Source of the DNA: Burkholderia stagnalis
GTDB lineage: Bacteria > Pseudomonadota > Gammaproteobacteria > Burkholderiales > Burkholderiaceae
Direction of reading: 5' to 3'
NCBI RefSeq assembly: GCF_902830275.1
Contig: NZ_CADESW010000028.1
Coordinates: forward strand, 1 to 64,000
Length of the DNA: 64,000 nucleotides
The notes under the pieces are model-generated. The model was given only the letters and a program-made list of their open reading frames with translations. It was not told where the DNA came from and did not search any database. This document shows positions 19,984 through 31,153 of this stretch, in pieces; within the stretch, counting starts at the first letter, position 1, and every line of letters starts with the position of its first letter. Position numbers and translations under genes: made by a program.

Positions 19984-20925
19984 ATGAGCGGGATCGATCC
20001 GAAACGTTTCGGCAAGGTGGCGGTGTTGTTCGGCGGCGAGTCCGCGGAGCGTGAGGTGTCGCTCACGTCGGGCCGGCTCGTGCTGCAGGGCCTGCGCGAC
20101 GCAGGCGTCGACGCGCATCCGTTCGACCCGGCCGAGCGGCCGCTGTCGGCGCTGAAGGAAGAGGGCTTCGAGCGCGCGTTCAACGCGCTGCACGGCGGCT
20201 ACGGCGAGAACGGCCAGATCCAGGGCGCGCTCGATTTCTACGGAATCCGCTACACGGGCAGCGGCGTGCTGGGCTCGGCGCTCGGCCTCGACAAGTTCCG
20301 CACGAAGCTCGTGTGGCAGCAGACGGGCGTGCCGACGCCGCCGTTCGAGACGGTGCTGCGCGGCGACGATTACGCGGCGAGCGCGGCGCAGATCGTCGCG
20401 AAGCTCGGCCTGCCGCTGTTCGTGAAGCCGGCGAGCGAGGGGTCGAGCGTCGCGGTGCTGAAGGTGAAGACGGCCGACGCGCTGCCGGCCGCGCTCGCGG
20501 AAGCGGCGGCGCACGACAAGATCGTGATCGTCGAGAAGAGCATCGAGGGCGGCGGCGAATACACCGCGTGCATCGCCGCGGATCTCGACCTGCCGCTGAT
20601 CAAGATCGTGCCGGCCGGCGAGTTCTACGACTACCACGCGAAGTACGTCGCCGACGATACACAGTACCTGATCCCGTGCGGCCTGCCCGCCGGCCAGGAA
20701 GCGGAACTGAAGCGCCTCGCGCGCCGCGCGTTCGACGTGCTGGGCTGCACCGACTGGGGCCGCGCGGATTTCATGCTCGACGCCGACGGCAACGCGTACT
20801 TCCTGGAAGTGAACACGGCGCCCGGCATGACCGATCACTCGCTGCCGCCGAAAGCGGCGCGCGCGATCGGCATCAGCTATTCGGAGCTGGTGGTGAAAGT
20901 GCTGTCGCTCACGCTCAACGACTGA
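19984..20925 (+). CDS. ddlB: D-alanine:D-alanine ligase
   Basis: 313 residues, ATP-grasp fold. It supplies D-Ala-D-Ala for MurF. Visible: VLFGGESAEREVSLTSG at the N-terminus, the conserved HGGYGENG turn, the ATP-grasp region KPASEGSSVAVLK, and the metal-binding end FLEVNTAPGMTDHS. The start ATG 19984 sits one base after the murC stop, with AGAAGG upstream. Followed by ftsQ after 20 bases. Confidence 0.95.
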   Translation: MSGIDPKRFGKVAVLFGGESAEREVSLTSGRLVLQGLRDAGVDAHPFDPAERPLSALKEEGFERAFNALHGGYGENGQIQGALDFYGIRYTGSGVLGSALGLDKFRTKLVWQQTGVPTPPFETVLRGDDYAASAAQIVAKLGLPLFVKPASEGSSVAVLKVKTADALPAALAEAAAHDKIVIVEKSIEGGGEYTACIAADLDLPLIKIVPAGEFYDYHAKYVADDTQYLIPCGLPAGQEAELKRLARRAFDVLGCTDWGRADFMLDADGNAYFLEVNTAPGMTDHSLPPKAARAIGISYSELVVKVLSLTLND

Positions 20926-20945
20926 AGCAGGAACGGAACGACGTC

Positions 20946-21698
20946 ATGTGGAACAACGTTCGCCAACTCAACCTTGCCGCCAGCGCGCTGTACGCGCTGC
21001 TGCTGCTCGTGTTGGCGGCGGCCGGCTGCTACTGGCTGATCCAGCGTCCGACGTTCGCGCTGCGCGCGATCCAGATCGACGGCGACACCGACCACATCAA
21101 CGCGCCGACCGTGCGCGCGGGCGTGGTCGGCCGGCTGAAGGGCAATTTCTTCACCGTCGATCTCGATACGGCGCGGGTCGCGTTCGAGCAGATGCCGTGG
21201 GTGCGCCACGCGAGCGTGCGCCGGGTGTGGCCGAATGCGCTGGCTGTCACGCTCGAGGAGTACAAACCGCTCGGGACGTGGGGCAGCAACCAGCTGGTGA
21301 GCGTCGACGGCGAGCTGTTCACCGCGAACCAGGGCGAGCTCGACGCGGAACTGCCCGCGTTCGACGGGCCGGAAGGCAGCGCGAAGGAAGTCGTCGCGCG
21401 GTATCGCGACTTCTCGAAGTGGTTCGCGCCGCTGAAGGCGGCGCCGGAGGAAGTGACGCTGTCGGCACGCTATGCATGGACGGTGAAGCTGTCGAACGGG
21501 ATGCAGGTGGAGCTGGGCAAGGAGCGCAACAGCGAAACCCTGCACGACCGGAGCCAGCGTCTCGTTGCCGCATGGCCTGCCGTCACCGAACGCTGGGGCA
21601 ACGACATCGAGTACGCGGACCTGCGCTATCCGAACGGATTCGCGATCCGCGCGGCGGGCATGCGGTTCCTGACCGATACCGACAAGCGCAAGAAGTAA
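20946..21698 (+). CDS. ftsQ: cell division protein FtsQ
   Basis: 250 residues. A short cytoplasmic tail, one membrane segment (about 10-30, LAASALYALLLLVLAAAGCY), then a periplasmic POTRA domain beginning FALRAIQIDGD and the FtsQ beta domain (VRRVWPNALAVTLEEYKPLG). It recruits FtsB/FtsL and later division proteins. The Met at 20946 is chosen since it gives the membrane anchor near the N-terminus; upstream sequence in the same frame is a shadow of ddlB. Confidence 0.93.
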   Translation: MWNNVRQLNLAASALYALLLLVLAAAGCYWLIQRPTFALRAIQIDGDTDHINAPTVRAGVVGRLKGNFFTVDLDTARVAFEQMPWVRHASVRRVWPNALAVTLEEYKPLGTWGSNQLVSVDGELFTANQGELDAELPAFDGPEGSAKEVVARYRDFSKWFAPLKAAPEEVTLSARYAWTVKLSNGMQVELGKERNSETLHDRSQRLVAAWPAVTERWGNDIEYADLRYPNGFAIRAAGMRFLTDTDKRKK

Positions 21699-21724
21699 CG
21701 AGAGATCACACGCAAGAGCACTTT

Positions 21725-22957
21725 ATGAGCAAAGACTACAAGGATCTGCTGGTTTCCCTCGACATCGGCACGTCGAAGGTGGTGGCCGTCGTCGCCGAGC
21801 TGAAGGGCGAGGGTCACTACGAGGTGATCGGCCTCGGCCAGAGCGAATCGAAAGGTCTGAAAAAAGGCGTGGTGGTGAACATCGAGGCCACCGTGCAGTC
21901 GATCCAGCGCGCGCTCGAGGAAGCGGAGCTGATGGCCGACTGCAAGATCACCAACGTGTTCACGGGGATCGCCGGCAGCCATATCCGCAGCTTCAACTCG
22001 AGCGGGATGGTCGCGATCAAGGACAAGGAAGTCACGCAGACCGACGTCGCGCGCGTGATCGAGACCGCGAAGGCGATCAACATCCCGACCGACCAGCAGG
22101 TGCTGCACATCCTCACGCAGGAATTCATCATCGACGGCCAGGAAGACGTGCGCGAGCCGATCGGCATGAGCGGCATCCGCCTCGAGGTGAAGGTGCACAT
22201 CGTGACGGGCGCGGTGAGCGCCGCGCAGAACATCGTCAAGTGCGTGCGCCGCTGCGGGCTGGAAGTGAACGACCTGATCCTGCAGCCGCTCGCGTCGTCG
22301 CTCGCGGTGCTGACCGAGGACGAGAAGGATCTCGGCGTGGTGCTGGTCGACGTCGGCGGCGGCACGACCGACATCGCGATCTTCGCGGAAGGCGCGATCC
22401 GCCACACCGCGGTGATCCCGATCGCCGGCGACCAGATCACGAGCGACATCGCGATGGCGCTGCGCACGCCGACGCCGGACGCGGAAGACATCAAGGTCAG
22501 CTACGGGATCGCGAAGCAGGCGCTCGCCGATCCGGACGAGATGGTCGAAGTGCCGGGCCTCGGCGAACGCGGCCCGCGCACGCTGTCGCGCCAGGCGCTT
22601 GCCGCGGTGATCGAGCCGCGCGTCGAGGAGCTGTTCTCGCTGGTGCAGCAGGTCGTGCGCGAGTCGGGTTACGAAGAACTCCTGAGCTCCGGCGTGGTCA
22701 TTACCGGCGGCGCGGCGATGATGCCGGGCATGGTCGAGCTCGGCGAAGACATTTTCCTGAAACCGGTGCGCATCGGCGCGCCGGAATACGCGGGCGGCCT
22801 GGCCGACGTCGTGCGCAATCCGCGCTATTCGACGGCGATGGGGCTGCTCGTGGAAGGCAGTGCTCAGCGCATGCGCGGCCGCAAGGTCGCCGTGCAGTCC
22901 GGCAACGCGGGACAGATCTTCTCGCGGATGAAGGAATGGTTCCTGAGCAACTTCTGA
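21725..22957 (+). CDS. ftsA: cell division protein FtsA
   Basis: 410 residues. Actin-like ATPase that tethers FtsZ to the membrane. Phosphate loops DIGTSK near the N-terminus and VDVGGGTTDIAIF in the middle, the SHS2 1C domain after the first 80 residues, and a C-terminal amphipathic membrane-targeting segment (MKEWFLSNF). ATG 21725 lies 26 bases after ftsQ; the ribosome site is weak. 112 bases separate it from ftsZ. Confidence 0.95.
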   Translation: MSKDYKDLLVSLDIGTSKVVAVVAELKGEGHYEVIGLGQSESKGLKKGVVVNIEATVQSIQRALEEAELMADCKITNVFTGIAGSHIRSFNSSGMVAIKDKEVTQTDVARVIETAKAINIPTDQQVLHILTQEFIIDGQEDVREPIGMSGIRLEVKVHIVTGAVSAAQNIVKCVRRCGLEVNDLILQPLASSLAVLTEDEKDLGVVLVDVGGGTTDIAIFAEGAIRHTAVIPIAGDQITSDIAMALRTPTPDAEDIKVSYGIAKQALADPDEMVEVPGLGERGPRTLSRQALAAVIEPRVEELFSLVQQVVRESGYEELLSSGVVITGGAAMMPGMVELGEDIFLKPVRIGAPEYAGGLADVVRNPRYSTAMGLLVEGSAQRMRGRKVAVQSGNAGQIFSRMKEWFLSNF

Positions 22958-23069
22958 CGAACCGAATCGAAATTCGCGCCGGTGCCGGCGGCTGGCGCGC
23001 GACAGGGGGTTGCCCGATCTCCTGCCGAATAACGGCCGAGTAGCGGTAATTTTCTTGACGGAGGCAACA

Positions 23070-24269
23070 ATGGAATTCCAAATGCTGGAAACCGAAACCA
23101 ACGGCACCATCATCAAGGTGGTGGGTGTTGGCGGCGCTGGCGGCAATGCCGTGCAGCACATGATCAACCGCGGCGTGCAAGGCGTCGACTTCATCGTGAT
23201 GAACACGGACGCGCAGGCGCTGTCGCGTTCGCGTGCGCCATCGGTGATCCAGCTCGGCAACACCGGCCTCGGCGCCGGCGCGAAGCCGGAAATGGGCCGT
23301 GCGGCGGCCGAGGAAGCGCGTGAGCGCATCGCCGACGCGCTGCGCGGCGCGCACATGGTGTTCATCACCGCCGGCATGGGCGGCGGCACCGGCACGGGCG
23401 CAGCCCCGGTCGTCGCGCAGATCGCGAAGGAGATGGGCATTCTGACGGTCGGCGTCGTCAGCAAGCCGTTCGAATTCGAAGGCGGCAAGCGGATGCGTGT
23501 TGCCGAAGCCGGCTCGCAGCAACTGGAGGATCACGTCGACTCGCTGATCGTCGTGCTGAACGACAAGCTGTTCGACGTGATGGGCGACGACGCCGAGATG
23601 GACAAGTGCTTCCAGTGCGCGGACGACGTGTTGAACAACGCGGTGGCAGGCATCGCGGAAATCATCAACGTCGACGGTCTGGTCAACGTCGACTTCGAAG
23701 ACGTGAAGACGGTGATGGGCGAGCAGGGCAAGGCGATGATGGGCACGGCGACGGTCGCCGGCGTCGATCGCGCGCGCCTCGCGGCGGAACAGGCCGTGGC
23801 GAGCCCGCTGCTCGAAGGCGTCGACCTGTCGGGCGCGCGCGGCGTGCTGGTCAACATCACGTCGAGCCGTTCGCTGCGCCTGTCGGAAACGCGCGAAGTG
23901 ATGAACACGATCAAGAGCTACGCGGCGGAAGACGCGACGGTGATCTTCGGTGCGGTGTACGACGACGCGATGGGCGACGCGCTGCGCGTGACGGTGGTCG
24001 CGACGGGCCTCGGCCGTGCGGCGAAGAAGCAGCAGTCGGCGCCGATGACGCTGCTGCGCACCGGCACGGACAACCAGCCGATCAACGCGGTGTCGCACAA
24101 CAGCTACGCACCGGCGCATCACGTCAGCACGGCCGACTACGGCGCGCTGGACACGCCGGCCGTGTGGCGCAACTCGCGCGAAACCGCGGCGTCGCACGTG
24201 CAAGCGCTGCAGGAGAAGGGTGTCGACACGTACGACATCCCGGCTTTCCTGCGCAAGCAGGCTGACTGA
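23070..24269 (+). CDS. ftsZ: cell division GTPase FtsZ
   Basis: 399 residues, tubulin homologue that assembles the Z ring. The tubulin signature GGGTGTG lies at residues 104-110, the N-terminal nucleotide loop is VGVGGAGGNAV, the synergy (T7) loop is in NVDFEDVKTVM, and the chain ends with the conserved FtsA/ZipA/ZapD-binding peptide DIPAFLRKQAD. A strong GACGGAGG ribosome site precedes ATG 23070, fitting its expected excess over FtsA. Last gene of the dcw cluster. Confidence 0.97.
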   Translation: MEFQMLETETNGTIIKVVGVGGAGGNAVQHMINRGVQGVDFIVMNTDAQALSRSRAPSVIQLGNTGLGAGAKPEMGRAAAEEARERIADALRGAHMVFITAGMGGGTGTGAAPVVAQIAKEMGILTVGVVSKPFEFEGGKRMRVAEAGSQQLEDHVDSLIVVLNDKLFDVMGDDAEMDKCFQCADDVLNNAVAGIAEIINVDGLVNVDFEDVKTVMGEQGKAMMGTATVAGVDRARLAAEQAVASPLLEGVDLSGARGVLVNITSSRSLRLSETREVMNTIKSYAAEDATVIFGAVYDDAMGDALRVTVVATGLGRAAKKQQSAPMTLLRTGTDNQPINAVSHNSYAPAHHVSTADYGALDTPAVWRNSRETAASHVQALQEKGVDTYDIPAFLRKQAD

Positions 24270-24284
24270 GGCACACGGGCGAAG

Positions 24285-24304
24285 CCGCGGCGGGGTCGCC
24301 GCGG
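24285..24304 (+). other. GC hairpin after ftsZ without a T-run
   Basis: Perfect arms CCGCGGCG and CGCCGCGG enclose a GGGT loop 15 bases after the ftsZ stop. No U-tract follows, so it is not a canonical intrinsic terminator. It may stabilise the 3' end or sit at a Rho-dependent end. Confidence 0.5.
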
Positions 24305-24454
24305 CGGAGCCGGCGTGACGGATGCTACGGACCGTGACAGGCCGCGTCGGATGCGACGCCGGGCCGGGAAACGTGCCCTCTTCGCTTCGGCGAGGCGGGA
24401 TGGGCCGTGCTGTCCGTGTCACGCGACTGACCGTATCGCTATGAGGGACCAGCC

Positions 24455-24961
24455 ATGATTCAAGTGGGCGACGCGCTGCCCGACGCGCAACTGTTCGAGT
24501 TCATCGACGACGCGCGCGACGGCTGTACGCTGGGGCCGAACGCCCGCAGCGTGCGCGAGCAGACGGCGGGCAAGCGGGTGGTGATCTTCGGATTGCCCGG
24601 CGCTTTCACGCCGACCTGTTCGGCGCAACACGTGCCGGGCTATGTCGAGCACGCCGACGCATTGCGCGCGGCCGGCATCGACGAGATCTGGTGCGTGTCC
24701 GTCAACGACGCATTCGTGATGGGCGCTTGGGGACGTGATCTGCACACCGCGGGCAAGGTGCGCATGATGGCGGACGGCAGCGCGGCTTTCACTCATGCGC
24801 TGGGGCTGACGCAGGATTTGTCCGCGCGCGGCATGGGGATTCGCTCCCTGCGCTACGCGATGGTGGTCGACGACAGTGTGGTCAAGACGCTGGCCGTCGA
24901 AGCGCCGGGCAAGTTCGAAGTGAGCGATGCGGCGAGTGTGCTGGCAATGTTGACGCCCTGA
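24455..24961 (+). CDS. peroxiredoxin, Prx5/AhpE-like (thioredoxin fold)
   Basis: 168 residues. The peroxidatic motif PGAFTPTC places the active Cys at residue 55, and the conserved Arg follows in GIRSLRYAMVV. Prx5-type enzymes reduce hydrogen peroxide and organic hydroperoxides with thiol reductants. A GAGGGAC ribosome site precedes ATG 24455. It stands between ftsZ and lpxC, which are adjacent in E. coli, and is separated from both by hairpin-containing intergenic DNA, so it is probably its own transcription unit or loosely attached to ftsZ. Which reductant partner it uses is unknown. Confidence 0.88.
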   Translation: MIQVGDALPDAQLFEFIDDARDGCTLGPNARSVREQTAGKRVVIFGLPGAFTPTCSAQHVPGYVEHADALRAAGIDEIWCVSVNDAFVMGAWGRDLHTAGKVRMMADGSAAFTHALGLTQDLSARGMGIRSLRYAMVVDDSVVKTLAVEAPGKFEVSDAASVLAMLTP

Positions 24962-25024
24962 TTGCGCGGTGCGCCGTTGCCTGCGGGCAACACGGCGTAT
25001 CGGCCGCAGGGCAGTTTGTAACAC

Positions 25025-25065
25025 GGGCTGATGACCGGAAACGCCTCCGTTCCGGGCATCGGCCC
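25025..25065 (+). other. long two-part hairpin between the peroxiredoxin gene and lpxC
   Basis: Outer arms GGGCTGATG and CATCGGCCC pair over nine positions, including one G-U pair. Inside them CCGGAA and TTCCGG pair over six, around a nine-base loop. No T-run follows. Not explained by either neighbouring gene. Confidence 0.5.
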
Positions 25066-25070
25066 GTCCC

Positions 25071-25097
25071 GTATCGGCTGGGGTAAACGGCCGATAC
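25071..25097 (+). other. second hairpin before lpxC
   Basis: Arms GTATCGGC (25071-25078) and GCCGATAC (25090-25097) pair perfectly around an 11-base loop. A further copy of GTATCGGC occurs at 24998. It lies about 45 bases before the candidate lpxC -10 box. Confidence 0.45.
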
Positions 25098-25141
25098 AGA
25101 TTGATACGCAGTTTCAAACTGCGGCGAATAGGGATTTACGC

Positions 25142-25147
25142 TATAAT
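25142..25147 (+). promoter_or_regulatory. candidate -10 box of the lpxC promoter
   Basis: A perfect TATAAT lies 55 bases before the lpxC start codon. No good -35 hexamer is seen at the right distance, so activator help or chance remain possible. Confidence 0.4.
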
Positions 25148-25202
25148 CTCGCCTATCGAATATAACGCCTGATTGATATCTTCAATCAAGACGAAGAACA
25201 CC

Positions 25203-26120
25203 ATGTTGAAGCAGCGCACCATCAAATCGATCGTGAAGACCGTGGGTATTGGTCTCCACTCGGGCCGCAAGGTTGAACTGACGCTCCGTCCCGCCGCGCC
25301 GGGCACGGGTATCGTGTTTTCGCGCGTCGACCTGCCGACCCCCGTCGACATCCCGGCATCGGCGATGTCGATCGGCGACACGCGGCTCGCGTCGGTCCTG
25401 CAGAAGGATGGCGCGCGCGTGTCGACCGTCGAGCACCTGATGTCCGCGTGTGCGGGTCTCGGCATCGACAACCTGTACGTTGACGTGACCGCCGAGGAAA
25501 TCCCGATCATGGACGGCAGCGCAGCGTCGTTCGTGTTCCTGATCCAGTCGGCCGGCATCGAAGAGCAGAATGCGCCGAAGCGGTTCATCAAGGTCACGAA
25601 GCCGGTGGAAATCCGCGATGGCGACAAGTTTGCGCGCCTCGACCCCTATTTCGGCTTCAAGCTGAAGTTCACGATCGACTTCCGCCATCCGGCGGTCGAC
25701 AAGACCGGCCAGGAGCTCGAGGTCGATTTCGCGAACACGTCGTACGTGCGCGAGATCGCGCGTGCGCGCACGTTCGGTTTTGCGCACGAGGTCGAGATGA
25801 TGCGCGAGCTGGGCCTGGCGCGCGGCGGCAGCATGGACAACGCGATCGTGCTCGACGAGTACCGCATCCTGAACAACGACGGGCTGCGCTACGACGACGA
25901 GTTCGTGAAGCACAAGATGCTCGATGCGATCGGCGACCTCTACGTGGTCGGCCATCCGCTGCTGGCGTCGTACACCGCGTACAAGTCGGGGCATGGGCTG
26001 AACAACGCGCTGCTGCGCGAACTGCTCGCGCACGAGGATGCGTACGAAATCGTTACGTTCGACGATCCGTCGACCGCCCCGAGCGGCTTCGCGTTCGATA
26101 CGCAGACGGCATTCGCCTGA
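25203..26120 (+). CDS. lpxC: UDP-3-O-acyl-N-acetylglucosamine deacetylase
   Basis: 305 residues. It performs the committed step of lipid A synthesis, zinc-dependent deacetylation of UDP-3-O-acyl-GlcNAc. Zinc ligands are visible as His78 in VEHLMSA and the HKMLDAIGDL motif (His about 237, Asp about 241). The opening MLKQRTIKSIVKTVGIGLHS is characteristic, and the substrate loop FDDPSTAPSGFAF is near the C-terminus. ATG 25203 gives the conserved N-terminus; the frame opens ten codons earlier without homology. Confidence 0.97.
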   Translation: MLKQRTIKSIVKTVGIGLHSGRKVELTLRPAAPGTGIVFSRVDLPTPVDIPASAMSIGDTRLASVLQKDGARVSTVEHLMSACAGLGIDNLYVDVTAEEIPIMDGSAASFVFLIQSAGIEEQNAPKRFIKVTKPVEIRDGDKFARLDPYFGFKLKFTIDFRHPAVDKTGQELEVDFANTSYVREIARARTFGFAHEVEMMRELGLARGGSMDNAIVLDEYRILNNDGLRYDDEFVKHKMLDAIGDLYVVGHPLLASYTAYKSGHGLNNALLRELLAHEDAYEIVTFDDPSTAPSGFAFDTQTAFA

Positions 26121-26147
26121 GCGCGCTGTAAGCGCTGATATAAGAAA

Positions 26148-26171
26148 AAGCGGCCTGCGGGCCGCTTTTTT
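26148..26171 (+). terminator. terminator of lpxC
   Basis: Arms AAGCGGCC and GGCCGCTT around a TGCG loop, followed by a T-run. An A-run on the other side means it can also end the converging DUF721 transcript. Confidence 0.85.
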
Positions 26172-26205
26172 GCATTCTGGCGCGTGTGCGTTGCGGAGCG
26201 GGTGG

Positions 26206-26685
26206 TCAGCGCGGCGTCTTCGCGCCGTGGCGGGCGGCCATTCGCGCGAGCGCCGCCTGCAGCGGCGACGGCTCGAGGTGGTCGGCCAGCTCGCGCAGCG
26301 CCTCGGCGCCGACGGACGTCATCCGCGCCTGCTTCACGTGCGGCGGCGGCGGCGCGTCCTTCGGCCGTATGCGCACGCGCAGCGACGTCACCGGCCAGCC
26401 GCGCTGCTGGAGCTCGCCGAGCAGCCGCGGTTCGACCTGGCGCAGCCGCGCGGCCAGCGCGTTGTGTGCTGCAAACAGGGTCAGGACGCCATCCTTGATG
26501 AAGCCCGGCTCGACGTGGCTGGCGAGATAGTCGGGCAGCAGCGTGGCGAGGTCGCGCTGCAGCGCGGCGATCTGCTCGACGCCGGCGCGCAGCGCCGCGA
26601 ACGCGTCGGTGCGGCCGAGCACCTCGGACACGGGTTGCGGACGATACGGGCCGAGCGGGCCGAAACGCTTGGAAAATCGGTTCAT
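26206..26685 (-). CDS. DUF721 domain protein, DciA-like
   Basis: 159 residues. A DUF721 core (EVLGRTDAFAALRAGVEQIA, then VEPGFIKDGVLTLFAAHNAL and ARLRQVEPRLLGEL) makes it a member of the family containing DciA, a replicative helicase loader or operator in bacteria without DnaC/DnaI. The helicase role is inferred from the family, not shown here. The Met at 26685 (MNRFSKRFGP) was chosen because upstream sequence in frame is low-complexity and lies in the secA promoter region. It converges with lpxC and diverges from secA. Confidence 0.8.
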   Translation of the reverse strand: MNRFSKRFGPLGPYRPQPVSEVLGRTDAFAALRAGVEQIAALQRDLATLLPDYLASHVEPGFIKDGVLTLFAAHNALAARLRQVEPRLLGELQQRGWPVTSLRVRIRPKDAPPPPHVKQARMTSVGAEALRELADHLEPSPLQAALARMAARHGAKTPR

Positions 26686-26837
26686 CGAGGCTTTCTTCGG
26701 GTGCGGTGGCGCGCGTAGTCTGACGCCGACGATTGTACCCGCGTCGGCGGGCGCGTGGCCCGCCTGGCCGCCATTGCGCCGGGTGGGGGCGGCCGGGTCG
26801 GCCGTCCGGCCCGGACACGGGCGCACGCTTCCTCGCG

Positions 26838-26846
26838 TGCTAAAAT
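26838..26846 (+). promoter_or_regulatory. candidate extended -10 of the secA promoter
   Basis: TGCTAAAAT is an extended -10 (TG plus one base, then TAAAAT) about 100 bases before secA. No good -35 box is present, as is common for extended -10 promoters. A perfect GGCGCGC/GCGCGCC hairpin lies in the resulting leader (around 26896-26912). Confidence 0.35.
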
Positions 26847-26946
26847 TCGACGTTTGTATTCACTCATACGCTAAGCCGCCGAGGCTCGGGCGTCGGGGCG
26901 CGCGACGCGCGCCGGGCGCCGGTGCTGCGACGCAGGATCCGATCCG

Positions 26947-29748
<2,802 letters not shown>

Positions 29749-29891
29749 TCGAATGCGGCGCGCGATGAGCGCGCCGCGTCGTTTGCAGCGTTGAATGGTG
29801 ATGTGAGTTGCGGCGGCCCGCGCATGCGGCCGCCGGTTCGTTCAATCGATGCCGGCACGCGCCGGCATTTTCCTTCCGGCAGGTGTTTCTC

Positions 29892-31133
29892 ATGGCTGTC
29901 AATTTCCCGTCGATCGATCCCGCCCAACTGCATCCCGTCGCCGGCGTCACGCTGGGCTGGGCGGAAGCCAACATCCGCAAGCCGAACCGCAAGGACGTGC
30001 TGGTCATTTCCGTCGACGGCGACGCGACGGTCGCGGGCGTGTTCACCGAGAACCGCTTCTGCGCCGCGCCCGTGACGGTGTGCCGCGAACATCTGGCGAA
30101 GGTGCGCGCGGGCGGCGCGGGCATTCGCGCGCTGGTCGTCAACACCGGCAACGCGAACGCGGGCACCGGCGAGCCGGGCCTCGCGAACGCGCGCGAAACC
30201 TGCGCGGAGCTCGCGCGTCTCGCCGGCATCGAGCCGGCGCAGGTGCTGCCGTTCTCGACGGGCGTGATCCTCGAGCCGCTGCCGATCGACCGCCTGAAGG
30301 CCGGCCTGCCGGCAGCGCTCGCGAACCGCAAGGCCGCGAACTGGTACGACGCGGCGCAGGCGATCATGACGACCGACACGCTGCCGAAGGCGACTTCGCG
30401 CCAGGTGACGATCGACGGCCACACGGTCACGCTGACCGGCATCAGCAAGGGCGCGGGCATGATCAAGCCGAACATGGCGACCATGCTCGGCTTCCTCGCG
30501 TTCGACGCGAACGTCGCCCAGCCGGTACTCGACACGCTCGTGAAGGAAGTCGCGAACCGCTCGTTCAACTGCATCACGATCGACGGCGACACGTCGACCA
30601 ACGACTCGTTCATCCTGATCGCATCCGGCAAGAGCACGCTGCCGGCGATCACGTCGACCGATTCGCCCGCCTACGCGGCGCTGCGCGATGCGGTCACCGA
30701 GGTCGCGCAGGTGCTGTCGCAACTGATCGTGCGCGACGGCGAAGGCGCGACGAAGTTCATCACGGTGCAGGTCGAGGGCGGCAAGGACGTCGCCGAATGC
30801 CGCCAGATCGCCTACGCGATCGGCCACTCGCCGCTCGTGAAGACGGCGTTCTACGCATCGGATCCGAACCTCGGCCGCATTCTCGCGGCGATCGGCTACG
30901 CGGGCGTCGCCGATCTCGATGTCGGCAAGATCGACCTGTATCTCGACGACGTGCTGGTCGCGAAGGCGGGCGGCCGCAACCCGGCCTACCAGGAAGAGGA
31001 CGGTCAGCGCGTGATGAAGCAGAGCGAGATCACGATCCGCGTGCTGCTCGGCCGCGGCGACGCGCAGGCGACGATCTGGACCTGCGACCTGTCGCATGAC
31101 TACGTGAGCATCAACGCGGACTACCGCTCCTGA
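29892..31133 (+). CDS. argJ: bifunctional glutamate N-acetyltransferase / amino-acid acetyltransferase
   Basis: 413 residues. ArgJ recycles the acetyl group from N-acetylornithine to glutamate and can also acetylate glutamate from acetyl-CoA in arginine synthesis. The self-cleavage motif KPNMATMLGF is present with the nucleophilic Thr at residue 197, so an alpha and a beta chain are expected. The C-terminal block VLLGRGDAQATIWTCDLSHDYV is typical. ATG 29892 is chosen for the conserved start MAVNFP; earlier in-frame codons have no support. The DUF815 ATPase starts 20 bases after it. Confidence 0.95.
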   Translation: MAVNFPSIDPAQLHPVAGVTLGWAEANIRKPNRKDVLVISVDGDATVAGVFTENRFCAAPVTVCREHLAKVRAGGAGIRALVVNTGNANAGTGEPGLANARETCAELARLAGIEPAQVLPFSTGVILEPLPIDRLKAGLPAALANRKAANWYDAAQAIMTTDTLPKATSRQVTIDGHTVTLTGISKGAGMIKPNMATMLGFLAFDANVAQPVLDTLVKEVANRSFNCITIDGDTSTNDSFILIASGKSTLPAITSTDSPAYAALRDAVTEVAQVLSQLIVRDGEGATKFITVQVEGGKDVAECRQIAYAIGHSPLVKTAFYASDPNLGRILAAIGYAGVADLDVGKIDLYLDDVLVAKAGGRNPAYQEEDGQRVMKQSEITIRVLLGRGDAQATIWTCDLSHDYVSINADYRS

Positions 31134-31153
31134 ACGGGGGCGCACGAGACATC

